Shown: positions 44,952-56,449, counted from the stretch's first letter. The stretch is DNA of 64,000 nt from Microglena sp. YARC (GCA_022414725.1 CM039462.1:121398709-121462708), one strand, 5' to 3'. Made by a program: numbers and translations. The notes: generated by a model not told the origin, from the sequence alone.

Positions 44952-45177
44952 CAGGGTACTACATTTTGTCAAATTGGTCAGCGCTTAAAGCGCACAAACG
45001 TCAAATTGGTCAGCGCTTAAAGCGCACATACGTCAAAATGGTCAGCGCTTTGTAGTGCAAAAAGCGCAAAAATGCACGCTGCGCCCACAGGGAGTTGAAA
45101 AAACTGCGTGAAACGCGCACTGGGGCTCAAAAAGCGTGCGCAAAATCGCGCTGTCGCGCGCGTTTTGTAGTACCCTG
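44952..45177. mobile_element. hAT-like MITE with 8-bp target duplication
   Basis: 226 bp starting CAGGGTACTACATTTTGTC and ending GTTTTGTAGTACCCTG (inverted ends). Flanks GTTGTTAC (44944-44951) and GTTGCTAC (45178-45185) differ by one base. CAGGG ends and 8-bp duplications are typical of hAT elements. No transposase; inside are short GTCAGCGCTTAAAGCGCAC repeats. It sits next to a SINE family A copy (45178-45330) and probably inserted into it. Confidence 0.8.
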
Positions 45178-45330
45178 GTTGCTACAGTCAAAGGGTAGAC
45201 AATTAGGCTAAAGGGACTTGCCCAGCCATGACAGGAGGGTATAAAACGAAAAAGCACTGACGAATTGAACCCCCAAACAATATGTTTATCGACGGGGGCC
45301 CTGGGTTCGTGCTACAGTGATAATTTTGAC

Positions 45331-47090
45331 CACCATGAACATCATAGAAAGGCCATTATTGGTACAAGAAAAAGGGGGACAAATGTGACATGGTAATTCA
45401 GTCAACTTGAACTTGAACTTGGTTACATGGCTCAAGCCAGCGAATTGGCTGCTCACCGTCTTCGACAGTAAAAAAAAAATACCAGGAAAAATGTAAAACA
45501 AATACCAGGAAAATGTAAAACAAATACCAGGGAAATGTAAAACAAATACCAGGAAAAATGTAAACGGATCGACAAGAACAAAACGTTTTCTTCTTCTTCT
45601 TTTTTATAATTATCCAGCCAAGTAAGCTCACAACGCAACTTCTAGGAGACCTTCAAAACTTTCACTCAGGAACGAAAAAGCTATGTATAACAGGTGTTTT
45701 ACTTCAATCTTAGCAACAGGCGATAGTGGTATTTTCTTGAAGGAGCTATTTACAGCACACGTATTAAATTATGTACTTTGACTTCTAACGGGTTTCCTTT
45801 ACAGCAAAAAAACTGCTAGTAGCCCAACCCAAAAATTGAACTTCAGCAAGCAATTTGACTGCTCGCCGTAGCATTGTGGCACCCCCAAAGCTACTATGAG
45901 CACCATGGTGCTGCGTTAAGACATTTCTGATCCTTTTCTTACAAAAAACTATGGGTGGTAGGTGTGCAGTCGCGGCTGGTCGAACTTGAACTTGGCATTT
46001 TGGCAACATGATTTACAAGTCTCGGCACAGTATTCAACAAATGGAATTGTTACGCCTTGCCACGGGGCGTGAGATTGATGGGACCTTCCCGTTCGCTAGC
46101 ACTAGGGAAGGTTAAAGTGGATTTAGCTTTCGGATACTGCTACAGTGATCAAATTATCTTCTAACTATTTCAATTCTCAACTTAAACTTTGGTTACCGTA
46201 GCCCCAGCCCACCAGCAAAATGGCTGCTCGCGCCTTTGACAGTAAAAGTAATTATTCAACTTGCAACTCAAAAATAAACGGGGAGGGCTATCGGAAAGCT
46301 GGGCCGTTAGGCCTACTTAAACAGTCAGAAGTAAAACTGGCATGTGACAACCAGAACACTGACACAAGAATGACATTGATTGGCAACTTGGTGTCAACCA
46401 GAACAACGACAACCATCAACCACTGGTATACCGGTATATCGAACACCCAGACCCCCCCCCCCCCCCCCCCCCTTTCCCCGCCGGATATGTGGAGCGGGCT
46501 TGTCTTGGGTCAACAATGGCCTATCTATGATGTCGTGATGTTGTAACGCTGGCAGACAACAACAGCAGCCATGACTGAGCCGAGACCTTTCGACCACCCT
46601 TAGCCATATTTTCCTGCCTGTTCCGCTGCAAAACGGGCCTTTCGCCCTACATTCCTCGAAAATCGCCACTTTTCCCGAGTGGTTGTAATGCTAGCATACA
46701 ACACACAAGGCAACAACAAACATCCATGACTCACATTGACATCAACCAGACCAGCTAGCGTGACAACAAACATACTTCAACTAGCTTTGTGAAGTCTACG
46801 GTATGGCCAAGGTGGAAACATTCACCATACCCGGCGGGTTCGTGTTGCACATCTTTGGCATAGTTTTTGGCGGAGCCCCCTCTTCATTCAAGGAGGCGGG
46901 AGCCCCCATGTTTACCCATTTGTCCGTTTGTTCGACCGAAAAAAAATTGAAGCCTGACACGTCAGGCAACTTTGTCATAACTAACTGGCTCCGGTCAGCT
47001 CCATGGTTGCCACCTTTCATTCTGTTGCCTCCACACACTCCGCCAATTTTCCTCGTCGCTTGCGACGCTGCAAAGGACTTGTTATTTCCA
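45331..47090. repeat. repeat remnants, no gene recognised
   Basis: 45400-45480 and 46180-46260 share GAACTTGAACTTGGTTACAT-type text with 26.16 and 34.38 kb. 45490-45570 has four copies of AATACCAGGAAAATGTAAAAC. 46050-46120 is a GGGGCCAGCC-family copy. Poly-C at 46449-46471. 46835-47090 is a reversed family D copy. Confidence 0.55.
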
Positions 47091-47094
47091 GCTA

Positions 47095-47705
47095 CGAGCA
47101 GCAGCTTCTAGGCAGCTCCCTGGGCTCTCTCTTCATCCAACACTCAAGCAACCTAGTGCACCTTGAAGCTGACGCAATCAGCTTTCTAGCGCTTCAAGTT
47201 TGGGGCTTAGCCCAGTGGCAAGCTCGGGGAGCTTCCTAGAAGCTGCTGCTGGTAGTAGCCGTAAAGAAAAACAGTGTCTGGGTGACCCACATCCTTGATT
47301 GGGCCTAAATCCTTTGAAGCTCCTAAAAGCTGATACCATTAGTCTCCGATCACTGCTGAAATCTGCGGTCAGTGGATGGCTTAGGGAGCTGCCTAGAAAC
47401 TTCTGCTTATATAATACAAACACCAACCTGGACTGCGATCAGTTTTGATCCTAAAATGTTTACGCCGCTCGCGGACGGTGAGCAGCATGAAAAGTAATTA
47501 CCGTATAATATAAATCAGACCAAACCATGACCCAAACACTTGTTCGCAGCTTCTAGGCAGCTCACTGCCTGCTACTGAACCAAACCCAAATATTCCGGGA
47601 GCACTGGGAAGCTAGTAATATCAGCTTTCTGCTGTTGCACTGGTTTGCTTCAGGTTGGGATGAAGAGAGAGCCCAGAGAGCTGACTAGAAGCTGCTGCTC
47701 GTAGA
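47095..47705. mobile_element. two foldback elements (family F)
   Basis: 47095-47255 has arms AGCAGCAGCTTCTAGGCAGC and GCTTCCTAGAAGCTGCTGCT. 47545-47700 has arms CGCAGCTTCTAGGCAGCTC and GAGCTGACTAGAAGCTGCTG. They are related to the interrupted copy at 34535-35495. No coding capacity. Confidence 0.65.
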
Positions 47706-48138
47706 TCAAAAGAAAAGCTATGGATATAGGGATCTTGGTTGCTTTCTCTAGCCATGAGTTGGTTGTCTGCTTGCTATGGCCATCAGTTTGGTTGGTTGTT
47801 GGTTGGTTGGTTTTGCTTGCGGGTAGGCTATTTGATCTAGGCAAATACCACATATTGATTTTGTCGATGAGAAATGCAGAGAGCCCATTAACTAAAAAAT
47901 ACCACCAGGACTAGACACACCTAGATTGCAACCTTCAGTTTCATCTGAGTTTCATCTGAGTTTTCCTCTCTCAAAAGTAAATTCTTTATCCACCTTGGTG
48001 GTGGTGGCGGTAGTGTTCCATGTCAAGAAACCCTGGAAGTTCTCCAAAATTCCAACCTCTACCCTCAATACACCTAAAATAGGCTGTGGGAATTCAGAAG
48101 GAGTTGATCTTGAGGTTCAGCACCTTGAAACTCAAAAG

Positions 48139-48261
48139 TGAATTCTGCATGTGCCTTCACGGCTCGCTGCTGCATGTGCTGTGCGACTTGCTGGTGTAGC
48201 AGCAGTGAGATGGACATTCACCTTCCCGTCATCTGCCTCCGTCACAGTGCATGATACACCT
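48139..48261 (-). CDS. possible terminal exon of a minus-strand gene
   Basis: On the minus strand, acceptor GGTTAACAG is followed by TGTATCATGCACTGTGACGG. One frame stays open as VTEADDGKVNVHLTAATPAS and then RTAHAAASREGTCRIHF to a stop. A partial copy of the same acceptor and start (GGGCTAACAG|TGTATCATGCACC) lies at 48345-48395, upstream on this strand, as seen for other exons. The phase does not connect directly to the exon at 50344, so an exon between would be needed or the link is wrong. Confidence 0.35.
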
Positions 48262-48399
48262 GTTAACCGTGGGGCCCTGTGTAAATTTAGAATGTAAATA
48301 TGTTTGTGTTTATATATGTACTATTGTATATTTAGATATATGATCAGATGGTGCATGATACACTGTTAGCCCTGGGGCACTGTGTGTAAGCTTAGAACG

Positions 48400-49040
48400 T
48401 ATGTTGTTAAAATGCGGTACACACAATCATATATATGTATAAAATATTATACACATATAATCATTATATATATACACAGATCGGACAGGGCGGAAAGGGC
48501 GATGACGCATAGGTGGAGTTTTAATGCGGAGGAGTGGAAGTTCAAAGCGGGAGGACAAAACCGGAGCACTCAGTCAAAACATTCCCCCCTTAATGACTGA
48601 ACAAACGGTAAGCATTCCCTTTTCCCTTCCTACTCTGTATACCCCCCCCCCCCCCCCCCCCCCCCCTAGGACCTGCATGTACTGCACCCTTCTTTTATTC
48701 TGGACCCCATTCTCCTTGACACACACACTCTCCCCCCCCGCCCCCCCCCCCCCTCTGCACTCCCTACCCCACACACCACCCAGCCATCTCTACTCTCGCT
48801 CGACGCTCCCCTCCTCTCCCCGGATCCATAGACACACACGTACACCCTGTCGCCCTTCCTTTCCCTCCGCTTTAGCTTTGCCCCCCCCCACCCCACCCCC
48901 ACCACACACACCCCACCCCACCACCCACCCACACACCTGTACACACATGCATATCATTCTATCCCCACCCCCAGCACACACACAGTCTCCCCTTACAATT
49001 TCTCAACCTTTCCTTGCCCCTCAGCATCCAAGCACACACT

Positions 49041-49100
<60 letters not shown>

Positions 49101-49140
49101 ATCACATGTACACAAACACATTTCCCTCTCTTATCCTACC
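48400..49140. repeat. poly-C and CA-rich tracts
   Basis: Poly-C near 48642-48666, and 49042-49100 (about 58 C, the longest homopolymer in the window). CACACACCCCACCCC sequence between. No gene recognised. Confidence 0.7.
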
Positions 49141-49149
49141 CTACCTCGT

Positions 49150-50300
49150 ACACTTCAATCCAGCTGCGGGCTGTGAATCCTATGATTGCGCAGGTGTAGG
49201 CTGCGAACTGAACCTAACAGTATCTTGCAAACGCTCAGTTTCCAATGACGCCAAGAACAAGAGATCTGCGTGATTGCAAAGCTACAGACTTGCAGCTTCT
49301 CCTTCTCGTGAGGTGGTACAGTTTGAAAAACTTTGTCTTCCATTAGGTCAACACTTGCTGACCATCCGGTCAACACTTGCTGGAAAAAAAATCGCAGCAC
49401 CGTGCTTAATGATCATTGATGAAATGAAAAGAGATTGCATAGATAGGATGAGCGGTCCAAAAATGGAAAAGAAATGGTGGTGACGATGAAGAATACGAAT
49501 TACTCGCATCCCCTGGCTGCCAACCATGACAAATGTGATGCACTGGCATGGTGAAAGTGCGCATGCGTGAAATGAATGGTGGCAACACTCGCTGGCGAAG
49601 AAAAGAAGCATGGTGATATGAAGAAATTACAATTACTCGCAAGCTGGTGAAATGATTTGTTGGCCCTTTGTTCCCTGCTATATCAAGCTCACTTTGAGCG
49701 CTGGCTGACGGTGTTGCGCGCCCTCATGTCCATTAGGACCGTTGGCACGCGTCATGGAGCATAAGCAGTGTCATGAGCAGTAGACGGCATCAAGAAGCAA
49801 AATACTGAAACTGTTATTCTGAGCGCAATGTAATGCTATCCAAGGGTCAGCACCAGGGTACTTCAAATGGCTAAATTGGCCAGCGCTTTAGCGCACTTAA
49901 AACAAAAAAACTGCGCTTTGTAGTGCAAAAAACGCAAAAATTGCTTGCTGCGCCCACAGGGAGGTGCAAAAAACTGCGCTTAAAGCGCAGAGGGGGTCAA
50001 AAAGTCAGCGCTCAAAAGCGCGCGCTTTGAATTACCCTGGTCCAGAGGGGGTCAAAAAGTCAGCGCGCAAAAGCGCAAAAGCACGCGCTTTGAATTACCC
50101 TGGTCCAGAGGGGGTCAAAAAGTCAGCGCGCAAAAGCGCAAAAGCGCGCGCTTTGAATTACCCTGGTCCAGAGGGGGTCAAAAAGTCAGCGCTCTAAAGC
50201 GCAAAAGCGCGCGCTTTGAATTACCAGCAGGTCAGCACTCAGCGGATGACCTCCGAGGAAAGGATTTTCTCATTCTAAATGTATTGCAGTAAAGATGCCG
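49150..50300. mobile_element. dispersed element H (copy 2) with nested hAT-like MITE
   Basis: Shares with 15.89-16.95 kb the blocks ATGACGCCAAGAACA-type text, GCGCATGCGTGAAATGAATGG, TTTGAGCGCTGGCTG and GATGACCTCCGAGGA. It is interrupted at 49854-50230. Confidence 0.6.
49854..50230. mobile_element. nested hAT-like MITE with internal triplication
   Basis: Starts CAGGGTACTTCAAATGG. Flanked by GTCAGCAC on the left (49846-49853) and right (50231-50238), an 8-bp target duplication. Three ~62-bp internal copies of CCAGAGGGGGTCAAAAAGTC with GCGCGCTTTGAATTACCCTG. The 3' end reads ATTACCAGCAG instead of ATTACCCTG, so it is slightly altered. Confidence 0.75.
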
Positions 50301-50343
50301 ATATAGTGAACATAACAATGTGAATATGAGGAAATGGTCCTAC

Positions 50344-50471
50344 CTTGGATCTGCCTCGTTGGGAGCATTACTCGACTTCACAGGTCCGAACCAGTTCCAA
50401 ACTAGTCCAGAGATGCCCTTTGCATTGGCGGCATGAGGGACGTGACTCTTCAAGGCCTCCTCTGGGATCTG
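50344..50471 (-). CDS. exon of an unrecognised minus-strand gene
   Basis: On the minus strand, acceptor GCTCACCAG and donor GATCCAAG|GTAGGA bound an open frame: QIPEEALKSHVPHAANAKG, ISGLVWNWFGPVKSSNAP and NEADPR. The acceptor is a NAGNAG (CAGCAG), so the exon may start at 50471 or 50468. Two partial copies of acceptor and exon start lie upstream on this strand (50528-50612 and 50657-50742). I do not recognise the protein. Confidence 0.6.
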
Positions 50472-50474
50472 CTG

Positions 50475-50760
50475 GTGAGCGTAGGTATGTTTCGTACGTA
50501 GGTGTACATGTATGTGTGTATGTGTGTATGCATGTTAGTCCAGAGATGCCCTTTGCATTGGCGGCATGTGGAACATGACTCTTCAAGGCCTCCTCGGGGA
50601 TCTGGTGAGCGTAGGTAGGATTTGTATGTAGGTGGGCATGTATGTGTGTGTGTACGCATGTTAGTCTAGAGATGCCCTTTGCATTTTGGCGGCATGAGGG
50701 ACATGACTCTTCAAGGCATCCTCTGGGATCTGGTGAGCGCACACAATAAATAAATACAAC
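50475..50760 (-). repeat. copies of the minus-strand exon start
   Basis: Two units (50528-50612 and 50657-50742) contain the reverse complement of CTCACCAG|ATCCC...GAGGCCTTGAAGAGTCA and GCAAAGGGCATCTCTGGACTA, then GTATGTGTGTATG-type intron sequence. Each diverges after GGACTA. Confidence 0.8.
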
Positions 50761-51571
50761 ATGTTAACTTTTTTTAAGCCATATTCGATACAAAGCTATG
50801 CAATTTAATTGGCCTTAATAAATACATAAATAAATGCTACGAATAATAAGTGTGGGAGTTGAGGAATATGAATCATCACAGCTGGGGTTTGGTGGACGTA
50901 AGCAGGTGTGTTGTGTATGTGTGTGTATGTACATCTGGTGAGCGTAGACAATTAATAAATACATGTTACACCGTATTGCATTATGTTACATTGTCAGGCC
51001 ATAGTTGACCCAAGACGCTTGTCACAACATCCAAGGGGGGAGGGTGGGGGGTGGGTGGGTGGGGGGGGGAGAGGGGAGTCTTCCAACCATCCTCAAAATC
51101 ACAAGGTACAAGTAATAAAGCAATGCCGCAAAGAAAAAGAAAACGACTGGAATCTCTGGTCGCGCTTCGGTCCCTCGTCTACATGAATCTTGTAGACTAA
51201 CATGCATATTCCTGGGGGTGAGTATCACCGAAAGAGCTTTGTAGGCCTGTAAGTCATCTAGGCCTACGGAGCCCTTTCATATGGTATATTTTATATTTAT
51301 ACATATGCATAATATATTTATATTTATATAACTTGCACGTACGCATGTATATTATATTTATATGTATATTTATATGTATGCTATATTATACTAGTACGGT
51401 AGCCCGTGTGGCGGTGGCCACACAGACACGCATCACTCCCACCCCAATCATAATGGGGTGCCCGCGGGGCTGGGTTACAGAATGGGCTACACATATGTCA
51501 TCACCTCCATCCCTGTCATAAACACAGTCATCATGTTTCCCCCACTTAAAATGCTGACGCATCTGCCCCCC

Positions 51572-51602
<31 letters not shown>

Positions 51603-51812
51603 ACACACACAGCAGCAACAACTACCCACACACTTATCCTCCCCATGCCCCCCGCCCCCCCCCCCCCCCTCCCCCCCCCCCCCCCCCCCCCCCCCCCACA
51701 CACACACACCCACACCCACACAGTCCCACTCCTGCCCAAACCTCGACCCAGGCCCAATCTCAAATTTGCCTCACCCCTTTACCCGCCAACACACACTTCA
51801 GTCAGTCAGTCG
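50761..51812. other. no gene recognised; repeats and poly-C
   Basis: 51040-51075 is G-rich. 51130-51190 has a short open frame with NDWNLWSRFGPSS, not recognised. 51300-51385 is TATATTTATATGTA repeat. 51390-51500 is a copy of the ACTAGTACGGTAGCCCGTG family. Poly-C followed by (AC)n at 51564-51610 and 51654-51715. Confidence 0.5.
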
Positions 51813-52485
51813 ATGGAAGGACTTTTGAGTCAGTCAGTCAGTCAGTCGATGGAAGGACTTTTGAGTGAGATGCGGGAAACCGTTCAGAAACAGACGACTA
51901 AGATCGCAAACATAGAGGCCACTATGAACGCCCAAAGGCATACGATAGTATCCCAGGAGAAGCGCATTTCTGCCCTGGAAGCTGCTATCAAGGATCGGCC
52001 GGTGGTGCCCCCAGCAGGGGGAAAAGAATCTGCATGGAGTCGGCCACTCATCCAGCGACCGGGCTCAGCCCCCCCAGACCAAGCAGGTTACGACGTGCAA
52101 TTCAGGATCTCAGGCATCCCTGAAGATTCGAGTGAGAACGACAGGCAGCTAGCGGTGGCTGTAAAGTCTAAGCTCACCCAGGCTTTAGAAGCCAACAACA
52201 TCTACGCCCAGAAGGAGCAAGACAAGGTAGAGTTTACTATTGTGTCCGCTCGGCGCATGGGAGGTAAGGTGGATCCCTCACGACCCCGCCTTGCCCTAAT
52301 CACAGTATCCTCCAGCTTCGATGCTTCCTCATTGTGCGGAACGAAGGTTCCTCAAGGATAGCGGAGTAGCAGCTCTGGATTTCTTGTCTCCTGAGGAGCT
52401 GAAGCTGCACAAGGGAAACCTTCCAGCGTTTCTGGAAGCTAAGAGGGACCCTCTAAGTGGGTTTCGTTCAATAGAGGACTCCTGA
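51813..52485 (+). pseudogene. LINE ORF1-like protein (frameshifted)
   Basis: 51813-52361 starts MEGLLSQSVSQSMEGLLSEM, then a coiled coil (TTKIANIEATMNAQRH, EKRISALEAAIKD), a Pro-rich linker and an RRM-like segment (VQFRISGIPEDSSENDRQ, VEFTIVSARRMGGKVD). After a shift near 52335 it continues ERRFLKDSGVAALDFLSPEE and LKLHKGNLPAFLEAKR, a typical ORF1 C-terminus. The role would be an RNA-binding chaperone. Confidence 0.75.
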
Positions 52486-52539
52486 AGGTGCGGGACAAGG
52501 CCCCTCCCTCAGGTGTCTCATCGACTGATGCATGAAGTG

Positions 52540-53400
52540 GACTAAGGTGCCTTGCATGGAACATCAGAGGACAACTCAGTGTTCTAAGCAGCTGCGGTGC
52601 AGCAATGAAAGTGGTGAGAAAACACGACATTTTATTGTTTTCACATTACAGGGGTGCGAGGCCAGCTAGACACCCCCACATTCCAGGTTTCAAATGCCTT
52701 TCTTGTGCCCCTCGCCCCAAGTTGAGCAAGGATGGGGGGGGTCGCTATCTATGTCCGCACTTGCCTAAATGCTACTTTAGTCATGAGGCACCTGAATTAG
52801 GCATGGCCTGGATTCGCATACATGGAACACACATTGGTGTGTGCTATATCCCACATGCTAACAGCTCATACTACAAACATGGTGACGACTACATTAGTAT
52901 AGAGGACCACTTCCTCACTCTGGGTAAAATCATTGGAACTTCCAGGAAAAAAGGCAACGTTGTGGTGATGGTGACTTCAACGCTCGGGTTGGTCTTGGTG
53001 TGGACAAAGATACCGAGTTAGGAGATGAACCAGTATCCCAAACCAATAATACAGCCCCCAACCAAACCATTCAAACCGAGGTGTAGCATGGACACAGCTC
53101 CCCCAATCGATTGGGGGGGCCCTACTCCAGCTATGTGTAGTAACTGGTCTTATCATCCTTAACGGTAGAACAGAAGGTGATATGCAAGGTGCACATACCT
53201 TCTTTGCAGATGGCATAGACAAGAAATCTGTCATTGATTATGCGCTAGCCGCCCCTAGTCTTCTCAACACCCCAGGAGTCAAGTTTAGTGTGACTCCCAA
53301 GCATGACTGCCCTCTCAGGCCCGGGGGTAAAAAGTTTGACCACATGCCTATCACACTCCACATACCAGATGCTGCTCTTAGGCCTTCTCAAGGTACTATT
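52540..53400 (+). pseudogene. LINE APE-type endonuclease (frameshifted)
   Basis: Begins CLAWNIRGQLS, continues MKVVRKHDILLFSHYRG, and holds GDFNAR at 52970-52987 in a different frame. The end (KKSVIDYALAAPSLLNTP, FDHMPITLHIP) carries the usual Ser-Asp/His region with FDH for SDH. At least three frame changes (near 52600, 52960 and 53080-53150). Confidence 0.8.
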
Positions 53401-55370
53401 AGTACACCTGCTGGTAATAAACCTTCGCCCAAACTGAAATGGAAAGACAACTATGCCCAGATTTATGCGCACACAATTAAGGGTGACCCAGACGTTAACC
53501 GATTACTTGACAATGCACTCCATAGCTCATCTATGGAAGATTCAGAGAAGGGGATTGCTAGTGCTATTGAACTAGCCATAAGCAAATGCACACCATGTCA
53601 CAAAACCTGTAGCTAAACGTAAGCACGGGCCCGTGAACGCATGGTATGATGATGAATGCAATCGTGCTAGACAGGCAGCAAGCCAAGCAGAACATCAACA
53701 TGGCTCTAGCTCTGACTTGGCTGGTTCTATGCACAAGGAGTACAAGAGGACTCTCAGAAGAAAGAAGAGGAAGTGGCTAGAAACACGCATGGAGAACCTT
53801 CATACGAATCTTCGGCATAATCCGAAAAAGTTTTTGGAAAGACGTGCGTGAGCCTAAACAAGGCCACTACGGCAGATATCACAATTCATGATTGGTCTGA
53901 TTATTTTGCAGACCTCTTTGATGTGCAAGTAGGTATTGATCCAAGTCTGGATGCTAGGGACTTTTGTCCCTCAAGCTGATGGACTCAGATAGAGGCCGCA
54001 CCAACGTGGTTATGTCAAGACTTACCACCCAAGAGGTGTTTTCTGTTCTCCAATCCCTACGGAAAAACTCCTCCCCCGGGGTAGATGGTATCCCTACAGA
54101 ATGGTACAGATTTGCTTCCATGAGGCCAACTCCCGATTTGTACAAGCTATGACTAACCTGTTTAATCTCATCTGGAAGACCTCTTACCTAGCCAATGGGC
54201 TGCAGCTGCCTTGGTACCCGTACCCAAATCCAAAGGCAGTGTTTATGACAAGGACAACTATCGAGGTCTTGCGGTGAGCAACTCCATAGGAAAGATCTTC
54301 TCCCTTTGCATGCTACGTAGACTAGATGATTGGTCAGAAGAATTCAACCTCAGAGCCGCTGGCCAATATGGATTTAGAAGTGGTAGGGGTACTGCGGATG
54401 CATCATTCATTCTTAACCATATTGTAGATAAATATAGAGAGAAGAAAAAAACCACTCTTTGTGGCTTTTGTCGATTTCAAGAAGGCTTATGATTGGGTCA
54501 ACAGAGACTTGCTATGGGATTGCTTAGCAAGGCTAGGAGTCAAAGACCCTATCTTAGTATTCTGAAGTCCATGTATAATCATGTCGTTTTCCAAGTTCGC
54601 CTACATGGGACATTGGATCCTCCTTTCCATCCCTTGTAGGAGTTAAACAAGGAGACCCCCTACCCCCACTCCTATTCGGTCTGTTCATTGATAGAATTGA
54701 ATCGTTCCTCCAATCCAAGCTCCCAAATGTAGGGGCTGAGCTTAGGGGAAAGATTCTGCAATTGTTACTTTATGCTGATGACCTAGCTATAATGGCAGAA
54801 TCCCCGGCAGATATGCAAGCGATGCTTAACTGCGTGAGAGATTTCTGCGAGGCTACTAAGATGGCTGTGAATATAAAGAAAACTGAGATTGTCGTTTTCA
54901 ACAAGCAATTCTGTGATGAGGCCCGTATGGATCCCGATTACAAATTTGTCTATGATGGAGCACAGCTTTCTACAAAGTTATATTTTATCTACCTGGGATC
55001 CCTCTTTGTGGATGGTGACTCAAGCAATCGTGCAAAAGCTGCTTTTTCTAGGATGCTCGCTAAGGCCCAAAAGGCTCACCACATGCTCCGTAGGCGATGC
55101 CATACTATGGAGATATACAATATTGATATTCTCACCCACCTGTTTGATTCTCTTGTACAACCTATCCTGAATTTTGGCTGTGAGGTGTGGGCTCCTTCTA
55201 TTCTGAACAACACACTTATCTCAAATGACAATGCTTGTGAGAAATGGCATAGAGGTATACTTAAACAAATGTTGGGTGTTTGCCAATCTACTACATCTAA
55301 TATTATCATGGAAGAGCTGGGTAGAACCCCGTTGTGTTTTGCTTGGCTTAAACAAGCTTTGCGCTTCTAG
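53400..55370 (+). pseudogene. LINE reverse transcriptase (frameshifted)
   Basis: Segments in order: LRRKKRKWLETRMENL; LRKNSSPGVDGIPTEWYR; VPVPKSKGSVYDKDNYRGL; AGQYGFRSGRGTADASF; FVDFKKAYDWVN (54467); GVKQGDPLPPLLFGLFID (54637); LLYADDLAIMAESPADM (54762). These are the RT motifs, with F/YADD and the polymerase Asp retained. Breaks lie near 53600, 53850, 54150, 54470 and 54620. Confidence 0.85.
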
Positions 55371-56098
55371 AACAAGACCATAGATAAAGAACCTGAGGAT
55401 CTCATTAGAATGGCTCTTGAGGAATCTTTTGATTCCAACATTGGCTGGGTTCATGACTTAAGTTGTGCTCTCCACAAGCTAGGATCCAGTGAAAACCTCA
55501 ACATTTTGGAGGCTGTCGATGTCGAAGGTATTATGTCTGAAGTTTTTGAGTCATGGAGGTTTAAGTACCCAAGTGACACCAATGCAGTCAGAGACATCCC
55601 TGATGAGAGAAGGGTTGGCTTTAAACGCCTCCGATACCAGAAATAGTTCGCAGCCAACAGCAATGATGAGAATGGCTTGATTCCCTTTACATCTGCCTTA
55701 CATAAGCAGGATCAGATTCGTTCTATAGCACAGTTTAGAATGGGTTCCCATTGGCTGAACACAGAAAGAATGAGGGTGGTGGATAGAGCACACATCCCTC
55801 GTTCAATGAGACACTGTCAAATGTGTGGGTCCCAAAAACCTGAGGATGAAATGCGTATATTTGAGTGCCCTTTTTATAATGATATTCGCCTCCGCTACCA
55901 GAAGCTGTTTACAGATATTTATAGGCATGTCCATGAGGATACCGACTTAACCGTATGGAATGTGGAATTCTGCGATTCCACATTCAGAACCTTTATGAAT
56001 GGAAATGGCACTAAGACTTTCTGGAGCAACCTAGCCGACTATCTTTCTACTTGTAGAAGAGCAAGACAGGAAGCCCTGGACTGCTTAGTGGCACCGTA
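55371..56098 (+). pseudogene. LINE C-terminal domain with Cys/His motif
   Basis: 55410-55646 and 55677-56098 continue the polyprotein after a stop at 55368-55370 and another at 55644-55646. RMGSHWLNTERMRVVDR is followed by CQMCGSQKPEDEMRIFEC-type zinc knuckle text and ends TCRRARQEALDCLVAP. Confidence 0.7.
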
Positions 56099-56449
56099 AT
56101 TTATTATCCCTTTTTTTCTTCTTCTTTTCTTCTTGTGACTTCTCATTTGTTAGCTTCTTACCTCCGCCACTGTAAGTGGTTGAGATCTGGGTCCGGCTCT
56201 AGGGGGTTTAATAGCTACGCCACCAAAACGGTGGTTGGGAGCTTGGTTTGTTTGTCCTCGACACCCCCCTGATGTAATGGGTTTTTTTGCTTTGTGGGTG
56301 CTTTTTCTTTTTGTTTAAAGCGCAGAGTCTCATACACCCTCGCGGTGTCAAGTAGACTTTAACATGTAATGTAATGTAATGTAATGTAATGTAATGTAAT
56401 GTACTTCCCTGCTTCTCCGTTCCCATTAATCTGATCTTCTCTCGGCCAC

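Larger units (their letters stand above)
51813..56402 (+). mobile_element. LINE (non-LTR retrotransposon), broken
   Basis: ORF1-like, APE-type endonuclease, reverse transcriptase and C-terminal Cys/His segment follow in order on one strand. The 3' end is a pentamer tail, (TAATG)n at about 56362-56402, after an ~260-bp 3' UTR with poly-T and CTT tracts. At least six frameshifts or stops make it inactive in this copy. 5' boundary is uncertain. Confidence 0.85.
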
